Shown here piece after piece: positions 1-6,465 of a DNA stretch of 7,940 bases. A program made the position numbers and the translations under genes. Position 1 is the stretch's first letter. Every line of letters starts with the position of its first letter. A model generated the notes under the pieces. That model searched no databases. It saw only the letters and a list, made by a program, of their open reading frames with translations, and was not told where the DNA came from. Location of the stretch: contig CAZGRO010000066.1 in assembly GCA_964528315.1 (NCBI GenBank), positions 1-7,940 on the forward strand, read 5' to 3'. Origin of the DNA: JALHTG01 sp964528315 (lineage in GTDB: Archaea; Thermoproteota; Bathyarchaeia; 40CM-2-53-6; JALHTG01).

Positions 1-2
1 TT

Positions 3-365
3 TGCCGCGGAAACCTGTGGTTGTGCGGACTGCAGAATAGCAAACCGTACCCCTGCCGAATGTGGCCATTCAAGATTTCGAACCAGCCCCTGTATGGGCG
101 AAGGGATTGGGCGAGATACGAGGGGTCAAGCTGGACTGGGTATGTCTATGTTGATTCAAGGTGTCCAGGAATCGTCTATGGCAGGCCGAGTCTGACTTAC
201 ACGACAAAAGTAGTGGAGGAATTCGTTCACATGGCGATAGGAGGAAGACGCCACCAGTACTATTCCACTTCGCGCGAAGCCTTGTCTCAAACATGGAACA
301 GGATTCAACTTGTTGACACGGGGAACTCGAGGTCAGGTCTCTTCAGGCATCAAGGAATGATCTGA
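3..365 (+). pseudogene. possible decayed or frameshifted gene, unidentified
   Basis: The reading frame ending at the TGA at 363-365 is open back to the left window edge. Only its second half, about 200-320, looks protein-like (for example KVVEEFVHMAIGGRRHQYY followed by a helix with EAL). Its first part is rich in Cys, Trp and Arg and looks like an out-of-frame translation. In the neighbouring frame, 41-147 reads like protein (VPLPNVAIQDFEPAPVWAKG, then EIRGVKLDW), bounded by a TAG at 38-40 and a TGA at 147-149. The simplest reading is one gene broken by a frameshift near 140-150 with an upstream stop. An intact short protein or plain non-coding DNA are the alternatives. I do not recognise a family with confidence; the C-terminal segment faintly recalls STAS/SpoIIAA-like small domains. 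No start codon with a ribosome-binding site is visible. Confidence 0.22.
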
Positions 366-402
366 CAGCACAGTCGGAACCTTCCTTTCATATGTAGCTA
401 CT

Positions 403-410
403 CTTATAAT
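403..410 (+). promoter_or_regulatory. TATA-like box upstream of the TIGR04076 gene
   Basis: CTTATAAT lies about 38 bases upstream of the ATG at 445. Archaeal TATA boxes sit about 25 bases upstream of transcription start, which would put the start near 430-434 and leave a leader of roughly a dozen bases. That leader contains GTGATC (436-441), matching part of the complement of the 16S 3' end and correctly spaced for the ATG. Call made by eye only. Confidence 0.35.
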
Positions 411-444
411 GCAACTGAAGATAAGTACACTGTACGTGATCAAG

Positions 445-759
445 ATGGTTGAACGACAGAAGGTAAGGATAACTGTACTGAAGCGGTTCCATCCATCCGA
501 GGTCTTTGAGGATAATCCTGCGACTCCCGTTGAACCGCTTGGAGCATGCGAGCTTTACAGAGACGGCCAAGAGTTTCTGGTTGGTGAGGACGGGAAGATG
601 CCTGAAGGTTTCTGCACCTCCGCTTGGCACACAATCTTCGGAAACGTAAGGACACTGGCCTTTGGCGGAAACTTCCCTTGGTTTAAGGAGAAAGGCGTTT
701 CCATAAGCTGCTGCTCTGACGGACTAAGACCAGTAGTCTTCAAGCTTGAACGCATCTAG
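445..759 (+). CDS. TIGR04076 family protein (function unknown)
   Basis: This 104-residue protein matches the TIGR04076 family as I recall it, and is about the usual length for it. Recognisable landmarks are an N-terminal strand (KVRITVLKR, 6-14), a central GKMPEGFC block (50-57) followed by AWH (60-62), the FGGNFPW block (73-79) and the C-terminal CCSDGLRPVVFKLER (89-103). Cysteines are at 35, 57, 89 and 90; Cys57 and the Cys89-Cys90 pair fall in the most conserved blocks and suggest a metal-binding or redox-active role, but no activity is known to me. The frame stays open upstream to an ATG at 409, but the family begins near KVRITVLKR and GTGATC at 436-441 is a fitting partial ribosome-binding site, so ATG 445 is preferred. 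It is a small soluble protein without signal peptide or membrane segment. It stands alone, 173 bases before the NrdD-like gene, and ends in TAG. Confidence 0.85.
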   Translation: MVERQKVRITVLKRFHPSEVFEDNPATPVEPLGACELYRDGQEFLVGEDGKMPEGFCTSAWHTIFGNVRTLAFGGNFPWFKEKGVSISCCSDGLRPVVFKLERI

Positions 760-845
760 GCCACTGAGACATTGGTCATTGGTCTGACAGGAACAGGTTC
801 GTGGAGCTTAGCGCAGCTTCCGTCATCCGTGAATCTCACAGCCTG

Positions 846-935
846 CAACACCTTGCATTGATCTTGTGTTGGGAGGGCGCTGACATCTCGTGAACTCTAC
901 TTTTTTAAACATGCCAGCGCCTAATACACAAGGTG
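846..935 (+). promoter_or_regulatory. cluster of short inverted motifs around the NrdD-like gene promoter (candidate operator)
   Basis: CAACAC at 846-851 and GTGTTG at 866-871 form a six-base dyad. CACCTTG (849-855) is the inverse of CAAGGTG (929-935), and CTTGTGT (863-869) is the inverse of ACACAAG (926-932). Three related half-sites thus lie on both sides of the presumed TATA box, the last overlapping the GTG start codon. This arrangement would suit a repressor such as the winged-helix protein encoded just downstream. The motifs are short enough that chance cannot be excluded. Confidence 0.25.
901..909 (+). promoter_or_regulatory. TATA box for a leaderless transcript of the NrdD-like gene
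   Basis: TTTTTTAAA is the most AT-rich run in this intergenic region and is centred about 27-28 bases before the GTG at 933. That is the distance between an archaeal TATA box and its transcription start, so transcription should begin at or within a few bases of the start codon. No Shine-Dalgarno sequence precedes the GTG, which fits a leaderless message. Confidence 0.55.
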
Positions 936-3215
936 ACCCCTCTGTCAAAACCACTCGAAAAGATAGGGTCCAGGGTCTTCGACGCAGCCTCCTCTCCTAT
1001 CAGAATGGGTATGCTTCACCTTTTGACCTCTAAAGGGCCTCTTCCGTACACAGAGATAATGTTCTCCCTCAAGCTGGACCCGGTTCGAGACGCGGGGAAA
1101 TTCGTTTACCATCTAAGGAACCTGCAAGACGCAGGGCTCATCACATATGACAAGGAGACGAAGAAATACTCGCTCACAGAGCTCGGAGGCATAGTCGTAG
1201 ACTTCGCTAGAGACGTCGAGGAATATGTTGTTGTCAAGAAGGGTAAGCTGTTTGTAAGGACATCAAAACTTTCCATTGAAGAATTCGATCGGAGGAAGAT
1301 AACCAAATCCCTTATGGTTGAAGCCGGGGTTCCATATGAACTGGCTGAAGAGATAGCAACAGAAGCAGAGGAAAGGCTAATTCATCTGAAAACAACCTAT
1401 CTCACAGCGCCGCTAATCCGAGAGTTTGTCAACTCAATTCTCATTGAGCGAAAGCTGGAAGAGTATCGTCACAAGCTTACGAGACTTGGAATGCCCGTCC
1501 ACGATGTGACTCAATCATTGAAGGCCGGGCGCGAGCAAATGCTTGATGTCGAGTCTATCAGGAAAGCAGCTGGGTCTTCCGTGATGGAGGAATACGTTCT
1601 ACTGAACTGTCTTCCTCGGGAAATCTCGGACGCACACATGTCAGGGCAACTGCACATAGACAATCTGGGAGAATGGATACTGAAGCCCTCGGAGTTTCAA
1701 CATGACCTGCGACACTTCCTCAGGAGTGGTCTTCCGAGCACAGGTCCTCCGAAGAACCTTTCTTCCGCCCTGGCCTTGGTTCGAGATGTCTATCAACGCG
1801 TATCGTCCGAAGTTTCCTCTGAACAATCGTTCGACATGTTCAACATTTTCTTGGCCCCATATGTGAAGAATGAACCTGATGGGAGGATAGTTGAAGCTCT
1901 GGAACTGTTCATGAACTCCATTCGAATGGGAACTGGATGGACCGGATGTCCCGGATTGTCTTTGGGGTATGAACTAAATGTTCCAGTGTTTCTTCGAGAG
2001 ACCGAAGCTATAGGACCCGAAGGAAGAAATGTCGGGAACTATGGGAATTTCGAGAATGAGGCCAGGCTTCTTCTCATTCACACAATAGATGTGGTCAACA
2101 GACTCTCAGCTGTCGCTCCGATCACAAATCCGAGGCTCATATTCAAGCTGAGAGACGAGGCTCTTCGATCCGGGCAACTTGGAAAGGAGTTGCTCTCCGC
2201 TCACAGCCTCGCGTCAACCTATCTCCTTCCCTATTTTGCCCTTCTCAACGATGATGGAAAGGTAAGTTACACAGCCACTGGTCTCAAACTGGACGATGCT
2301 TGGACAGGATTCTGGGAGACAGATTGCCAGAGAACTGGGTGTATGGATACAGTTTTCGTTAATCTTCCGCGCATTGCCTACGGTTCGCGCAAGAATGATA
2401 ATCGATTCTTGGAGCTTCTTGGGCGAGAAGTAGATCTGGCGGTTAAGGCCTTCAGGATCAAGAAGCAATACATCAATGATAGGATCCAGGAATCTTTGCT
2501 TCCGATTCTCTCAGGATATGGCAAGGGTGATTCATACATCCACAGTGAAAACTCGCTTTACGCGATCAGTCCAATAGGACTTAACGAAGCGGTCACGGCT
2601 CACGTCGGATCGAATCTGGCCAGCAAGGACACGAACTCAAGAAACTTCGCGCTGAGGATTATGCAAGAGATGTCAAGATGCTCAGAGGAAGCGGCAGAAG
2701 AGTTGGACATGAGGTTTGCCTTAGCCAATCGCCCGGGTGACGAGGCATCAGTTCGCTTGGCACAACTTGATGTTGAAGAATACGGAATAGGATCGGTTGC
2801 CTATCAAGGGTTAAAGAAGCATCCTTACTACACAGACCTAGTCACCATACCTGTAGGTGAAGGAATATCACTTGAAGATAGACTAATGATCGAAGGCAAG
2901 TTCCAGCCGCTCGCGGACGGCGGGCATCTTCTTCCAATCAATCTCGCTACGAACAACCTTGATCCCGATACTCTTGTGGAACTCACGAAGAGAATCCACA
3001 GCGATCAGATACAGTTCTTCACATATTCTGGTATCTATTCTATCTGCAATAACTGCCAGAAGTGGTCCATCGGCATTAGGCCCACCTGCTCATTCTGTGG
3101 CTCGAATAATATTCGACAGATGGGTCGCTCCTCTGCCATAGTGAAGCCCCTCTCTGTCTGGCCGGATGGAAAGGTTCGAACGCTTGATAGAGCCCCGCAA
3201 TATCCCCCATCCTAG
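933..3215 (+). CDS. winged-helix/ATP-cone/NrdD-like protein, apparently lacking the radical residues of class III ribonucleotide reductase
   Basis: Active NrdD reduces ribonucleoside triphosphates anaerobically using a glycyl radical made by NrdG. This 760-residue protein has an ArsR-like winged helix (about 12-92; recognition helix and wing about 54-81), an ATP-cone (about 104-190; EEFDRRKI 117-124) and a full NrdD-like body. Body landmarks include LGMPVHDVTQ (185-194), AHMSGQLHI (234-242), FQHDLRHFL (255-263), NLPRIAY (477-483), IGLNEAVTAH (548-557), PYYTDLVTIPV (631-641) and DGGHLLPI (662-669). A four-cysteine zinc ribbon (Cys705, 708, 719, 722) closes it. Aligned by eye to the archaeal family, the glycine of the RxTGYY motif is Ala735 (GCC at 3135-3137), the Cys of the GCRTRL-type motif is Thr449, and the Cys before QHDLR is Glu254. 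Flanking segments align without gaps, so this is not truncation or frameshift. I infer a catalytically dead homologue that may act as a nucleotide-responsive transcription factor. If my recalled alignment is wrong it would be an ordinary NrdD. The GTG start fits the TATA box at 901-909. Confidence 0.9.
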   Translation: MTPLSKPLEKIGSRVFDAASSPIRMGMLHLLTSKGPLPYTEIMFSLKLDPVRDAGKFVYHLRNLQDAGLITYDKETKKYSLTELGGIVVDFARDVEEYVVVKKGKLFVRTSKLSIEEFDRRKITKSLMVEAGVPYELAEEIATEAEERLIHLKTTYLTAPLIREFVNSILIERKLEEYRHKLTRLGMPVHDVTQSLKAGREQMLDVESIRKAAGSSVMEEYVLLNCLPREISDAHMSGQLHIDNLGEWILKPSEFQHDLRHFLRSGLPSTGPPKNLSSALALVRDVYQRVSSEVSSEQSFDMFNIFLAPYVKNEPDGRIVEALELFMNSIRMGTGWTGCPGLSLGYELNVPVFLRETEAIGPEGRNVGNYGNFENEARLLLIHTIDVVNRLSAVAPITNPRLIFKLRDEALRSGQLGKELLSAHSLASTYLLPYFALLNDDGKVSYTATGLKLDDAWTGFWETDCQRTGCMDTVFVNLPRIAYGSRKNDNRFLELLGREVDLAVKAFRIKKQYINDRIQESLLPILSGYGKGDSYIHSENSLYAISPIGLNEAVTAHVGSNLASKDTNSRNFALRIMQEMSRCSEEAAEELDMRFALANRPGDEASVRLAQLDVEEYGIGSVAYQGLKKHPYYTDLVTIPVGEGISLEDRLMIEGKFQPLADGGHLLPINLATNNLDPDTLVELTKRIHSDQIQFFTYSGIYSICNNCQKWSIGIRPTCSFCGSNNIRQMGRSSAIVKPLSVWPDGKVRTLDRAPQYPPS

Positions 3216-3314
3216 AATTTCCCTGAATCAACGGAGTGCTTGAGAAGAATCTCACACGCAACTTCCACACATGAATGCTTGTGACGTTCACTTCTTGGAA
3301 TGAACTCAAAACGC

Positions 3315-3422
3315 ATGACGGTAGACTATTATGTTACGAGATTGAGAGAATTCACGAAGACCGCCAAGCGCGCGCGCCGCTCACATGCAACTCTAGTAAG
3401 GAGTCGGCGACAAGAGGTTTGA
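3315..3422 (+). CDS. possible 35-residue basic leader peptide, doubtful
   Basis: An ATG at 3315 opens a 35-codon frame ending in a TGA at 3420-3422, within the purine-rich stretch that serves the DUF438 gene. The peptide begins MTVDYYVTRLREFTK and continues Arg-rich. It has no recognisable domain, and no ribosome-binding site is obvious before it. It could be a leader peptide or a chance frame within the 219-base gap between the NrdD-like and DUF438 genes. In the rest of that gap (3216-3314) I see no strong hairpin or T-tract. TATTATGTTA at 3327-3336 is a weak TATA candidate for the downstream gene, and using it would exclude this peptide from the transcript. Confidence 0.15.
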   Translation: MTVDYYVTRLREFTKTAKRARRSHATLVRSRRQEV

Positions 3423-3434
3423 GGAAGAGAAGCA

Positions 3435-4652
3435 ATGAGTGAATTGCCTGAAGCAATGAAGGACAAGAAGCAAACTTTGAGATCCCTGATAGAGAAGCTG
3501 CACAGCGGTGCCAATCCTGAGGAATTGAAGAAGCACTTCAAAGAGATATTGGGACAGGTCACAGCGGCTGACATAGCTCAGCTAGAGGAAGAACTCATCA
3601 AAGAAGGCATGCCAAGAGAAGAGGTTCAGAGGCTCTGCGATGTCCATCTTGCCGTTTTCAAGGAATCGCTTGAGAAAGATCAGCCACTGGCGCCTCCGGG
3701 TCATCCAATCAACATTCTGATGGAAGAGCACAGGTTGCTTCTGGAATTTGCAGGGCAACTGAAATTGATCGCAGACAGGGTCAAGAGCGCCAGTGATGTG
3801 ATGTCGGTAGGGGAAGAGTTGAATAATCTGACGAAGATCATGAGGTATTTGAAGGAATCAGAGAGCCACTATGTTCGAGAAGAGAACGTTCTGTTTCCCT
3901 ATCTTGAGAAGCATGGAGTGACTCAGCCTCCAGCAATAATGTGGACTGAGCACAACACGATCAGAGAAACAAAGAAGCAACTGTACAAGACCGTGGACAA
4001 CCTTGAAAGCCTAGCCTTCCGAGTCTTCAGCAATAAACTAAACGAAGCCGCCACTTCCCTAGCTAGCATGCTTGGAGACCACTTCTTCAAGGAAAACAAG
4101 ATCCTATTTCCAACCGCCCTGAAGGTCATGGAGACAAGTGAATGGCCTGAGATAAGGAGGCAGTTTGACGAAATTGGATACTGTTCATTCACTCCAAGAC
4201 CGACGGAACTTGCAGCACAACAGGCGAGGCCTGAACACGAATGGAAGGACACCGGTGTGATTCCATTCGAAACAGGATCACTATCAAGAGAGGAGATCGA
4301 GTCCATGCTGGACTCTTTACCCGTGGACATCACGTTTGTGGACAAAGAGGATACGGTTCGATACTTCAGCCAGTCAAAGGATCGGATCTTTCCCAGAACG
4401 AAGGCTGTGATCGGTCGAAAGGTCCAACAGTGTCACCCTCAAGCAAGCGTACACAGAGTTGTTCAGATACTGGAAGATTTCAGAAACAACCGGAGAGACA
4501 GAGCGGATTTCTGGATCAATCTGAAAGGAAGACTGATCTTCATCAGATACTTTGCTGTGAGAAAGGACGGAAGCTATCTAGGCTGTCTGGAGGTTACACA
4601 AGACATAACAGATGTTCAGAAGATAACTGGTGAGAAGAGACTATTGGACTGA
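3435..4652 (+). CDS. DUF438-hemerythrin-PAS protein, putative oxygen/NO/redox sensor
   Basis: This 405-residue soluble protein has three domains. DUF438 (about 14-80) contains LCDVHLAVF with Cys68 and His71. A hemerythrin-like HHE bundle (about 88-230) carries likely diiron ligands His90, Glu98/His99, His145, Glu149/Glu150, His173, His216 and Glu220, in the motifs GHPINILMEEH, HYVREENVLFPYLEKHG, WTEHN and DHFFKENKILFP. A PAS domain of the PAS_10 type (about 285-395) contains IGRKVQQCHP (326-335), FWINLKG and GCLEVTQDITDVQ. Hemerythrin domains of this kind bind O2 or react with NO, and the PAS cysteine-histidine pair (Cys333-His334) is a plausible heme, iron or redox site. No kinase or DNA-binding output domain is attached, so the signalling partner is unknown. 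ATG 3435 is preceded by GAGGAAG (3421-3427) as a ribosome-binding site. It lies 219 bases after the NrdD-like gene and 48 before the peptidase start. Confidence 0.92.
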   Translation: MSELPEAMKDKKQTLRSLIEKLHSGANPEELKKHFKEILGQVTAADIAQLEEELIKEGMPREEVQRLCDVHLAVFKESLEKDQPLAPPGHPINILMEEHRLLLEFAGQLKLIADRVKSASDVMSVGEELNNLTKIMRYLKESESHYVREENVLFPYLEKHGVTQPPAIMWTEHNTIRETKKQLYKTVDNLESLAFRVFSNKLNEAATSLASMLGDHFFKENKILFPTALKVMETSEWPEIRRQFDEIGYCSFTPRPTELAAQQARPEHEWKDTGVIPFETGSLSREEIESMLDSLPVDITFVDKEDTVRYFSQSKDRIFPRTKAVIGRKVQQCHPQASVHRVVQILEDFRNNRRDRADFWINLKGRLIFIRYFAVRKDGSYLGCLEVTQDITDVQKITGEKRLLD

Positions 4653-4700
4653 GCCCCCTCTTTCTCTGCAAATCTCTCCTTGAAAGTGTTAAGGATTGAC

Positions 4701-6401
4701 ATGAGACGCTTTTCCACCTTAGCGTTTGTCTTTCTTGCAATTGGCTTTACGCTGAGTTCTGTAGCCCAGGTAGCCTGCGACACAGATTACTCCGCGTCTC
4801 TAAATCACCTTGAAAGCGATAGAGCTTGGAACACTGTAAATAGCCTGACGGCGAATCGCTTCGAAGGTAGGTTGTCTGGCACTCGATCGGCTGAGCTGGC
4901 CTCAGAATTCATTGCAGATCATTTCAGCTCCTTTGGATTGAAACCTGCGGGTGAGAACGGGAGTTACAGGTCGAGGTTCTCAGTGCCGCTGTGGCGGCTT
5001 GCTGCTATGCCCGAGCTGGCGTTGATAGATGAAAACGGCAGAATGCAGTCATTCGGGTATCGAAGAGACTACGCTGTGCGGCCAGGGAGCGGTTCAGGGA
5101 ATCTCTCAGCTGGGGTCATGTTTGTGGGATATGGGATAACTGCGAAGGAGTTTGACTATGACGACTATGGTGGCGTCGTCTGTGAAGGCAAAGTTGTGCT
5201 GGCCATTATTGGGACGCCTCCCGCTTCGAAATTTAGGCAGAGCAGCCATGGATCTTGGAGTCTGAAGGCTGATAATGCGGTTAGACATGGTGCTGCTGCG
5301 CTGGTCTTGATCGACAGCCCGTCCGAGCCGACCCCTCACTTTGTCGAGAGATGGGCCGGTGGCTCAACTATCTATCCGAAGCTTGTTATCTTATGGGGAA
5401 CTGTCAGGCTGGCTGACAGATTGTTGGCCGAGCGTGGTCTTTCTCTATCTTCACTTCAAAAGCTGATAGATCAAGAATCTAGACCACAATCGCTGGCTCT
5501 CAACAGTCGGCTGCGAGTATCCGTGCAGGTTGCTTTTACTGGAGATGCGAATGGCTACAATGTTCTGGGTTATGTGGCTGGGTCCCGTGCGGCTACCGAC
5601 AGGGTGGTAATCATAGGCGCTCACTACGACCATTTGGGAAAAGATGTTGACGGCAGCATTTTCCGAGGGGCAAATGATGACGCTTCCGGCGTGGCCGTGA
5701 TGATTGAGATCGCTCGAGTCTTGTCGACTGTGGCAAGGCCAAGGTCATGCGTTCTGTTCGCTGCTTGGAGTGGTGAGGAAGAAGGGCTTCGCGGTTCCTC
5801 TGCCTACGTGACCCGTCCCTTTTTTCCTCTTGCAGACACGGTTGCCTACCTAAACCTTGACATGGTCGGATGCGGGAGACAGTTGGTCTGCCAGATCTCC
5901 GAAACTCACAAAATGCTCAGAGCAGCTCTTAACGAAAGTGTGGAGCAACTTGGCGTCCCTATCACCGTCGAGAAGTATTCTGGTGGCAGCGATCACGCTT
6001 CATTCGAGAGAAACAAGGTGGCAAACCTCATGTTCATCCGCTGGCCTGACGAGTTCTATCACACTCCTCAGGATACAGTTGATCGGATACAGAGAAGAGA
6101 CCTGCTTGAAGTGGCCAGACCCACTCTTCTGATGGCTTTGAAACTGAGTGAAGCCGCAGAGGCAGTAGCAACACAGACCACTACGCTACAGACTGATGTC
6201 ATAACGAAATCCACAGTCACTGAACTCACACTTTCCGTCAGCTCGCATTCTACAAGAACCTCGCCAGGCGTGACATCGATATCCCCCTTATCCTCCGAGC
6301 ACAGTCTCAATCTGACAATGATTGGCATTGCTGTGGCTGTAGCTTTCTTGGTGATTGGAATATTCCGATTTAGAAGACGAACGGCCTTTCGCGCGGCCTA
6401 G
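4701..6401 (+). CDS. secreted, membrane-anchored M28 family zinc aminopeptidase with PA-like insert
   Basis: This protein should hydrolyse peptides outside the cell, most likely as an aminopeptidase. Numbered from ATG 4701 (566 aa), it has a Sec signal peptide (1 to about 25, charged MRRF then a hydrophobic core), a mature N-terminal region, a PA-like domain (about 130-230) and an M28 catalytic domain (about 285-485). The co-catalytic two-zinc set is complete: His308 with catalytic Asp310 (GAHYDHLG), bridging Asp326 (GANDDASG), general base Glu359 and ligand Glu360 (WSGEEEGL), Asp387 (NLDMVG) and His454 (EFYHTPQD). A Ser/Thr-rich stalk (about 489-536) leads to a membrane helix (about 538-555) and basic tail RFRRR, giving an extracellular enzyme tethered to the membrane. 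A TTG at 4680 would add seven residues, but AAGGA at 4691-4695 sits five bases before ATG 4701, and the signal peptide starts naturally there. It may be co-transcribed with the DUF438 gene 48 bases upstream. Substrate is unknown. Confidence 0.93.
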   Translation: MRRFSTLAFVFLAIGFTLSSVAQVACDTDYSASLNHLESDRAWNTVNSLTANRFEGRLSGTRSAELASEFIADHFSSFGLKPAGENGSYRSRFSVPLWRLAAMPELALIDENGRMQSFGYRRDYAVRPGSGSGNLSAGVMFVGYGITAKEFDYDDYGGVVCEGKVVLAIIGTPPASKFRQSSHGSWSLKADNAVRHGAAALVLIDSPSEPTPHFVERWAGGSTIYPKLVILWGTVRLADRLLAERGLSLSSLQKLIDQESRPQSLALNSRLRVSVQVAFTGDANGYNVLGYVAGSRAATDRVVIIGAHYDHLGKDVDGSIFRGANDDASGVAVMIEIARVLSTVARPRSCVLFAAWSGEEEGLRGSSAYVTRPFFPLADTVAYLNLDMVGCGRQLVCQISETHKMLRAALNESVEQLGVPITVEKYSGGSDHASFERNKVANLMFIRWPDEFYHTPQDTVDRIQRRDLLEVARPTLLMALKLSEAAEAVATQTTTLQTDVITKSTVTELTLSVSSHSTRTSPGVTSISPLSSEHSLNLTMIGIAVAVAFLVIGIFRFRRRTAFRAA

Positions 6402-6440
6402 AAGCATGCAACATTATACCGCTCATCATTGTCAGATTGG

Positions 6441-6465
6441 GTTCCTGATCTAGCTCTTCAGGAAC
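6441..6465 (+). terminator. hairpin between convergent genes, possible transcription end or 3' processing site
   Basis: GTTCCTGA (6441-6448) and TCAGGAAC (6458-6465) form a perfect eight-base-pair stem with a nine-base loop. On the plus strand two further G-U pairs extend it (6440-6466, 6439-6467). It begins 40 bases after the peptidase stop and overlaps the stop codon of the convergent minus-strand gene. No T-tract follows on either strand, so it is not a classical intrinsic terminator; archaeal termination usually depends on T-runs. A role in 3'-end stability is equally possible. Confidence 0.3.

Noticed and set aside
38..40. In-frame TAG between protein-like segments, as possible pyrrolysine readthrough
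   Set aside because: TAG ends at least four of the genes here (759, 3215, 6401 and the minus-strand gene at 6450), so it is the ordinary stop codon in this genome, and no pyl genes are visible.
77..84. TTCGAACC resembling a tRNA T-loop
   Set aside because: The flanking bases do not pair into a T-stem and no acceptor, D or anticodon arms can be placed at the right distances.
388..755. Minus-strand frames (388-630, 440-655, 555-755) opposite the TIGR04076 gene
   Set aside because: Antisense shadows of a recognised conserved protein.
3923..4345. 140-codon open frame on the minus strand
   Set aside because: It lies wholly inside the DUF438-hemerythrin-PAS gene, whose domains and ligand motifs are unmistakable; the antisense product is Ser-rich with no domain.
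4241..4633. 130-codon plus-strand frame within the PAS-encoding region
   Set aside because: Out-of-frame shadow of the PAS domain; its composition (Arg, Gly, Ser and Gln) looks like a frame-shifted translation.
4773..4778. Cysteine at residue 26 of the peptidase as a lipoprotein attachment site
   Set aside because: The sequence before it (AQVAC) lacks the Leu at -3 of a lipobox, and the protein already has a C-terminal membrane anchor.
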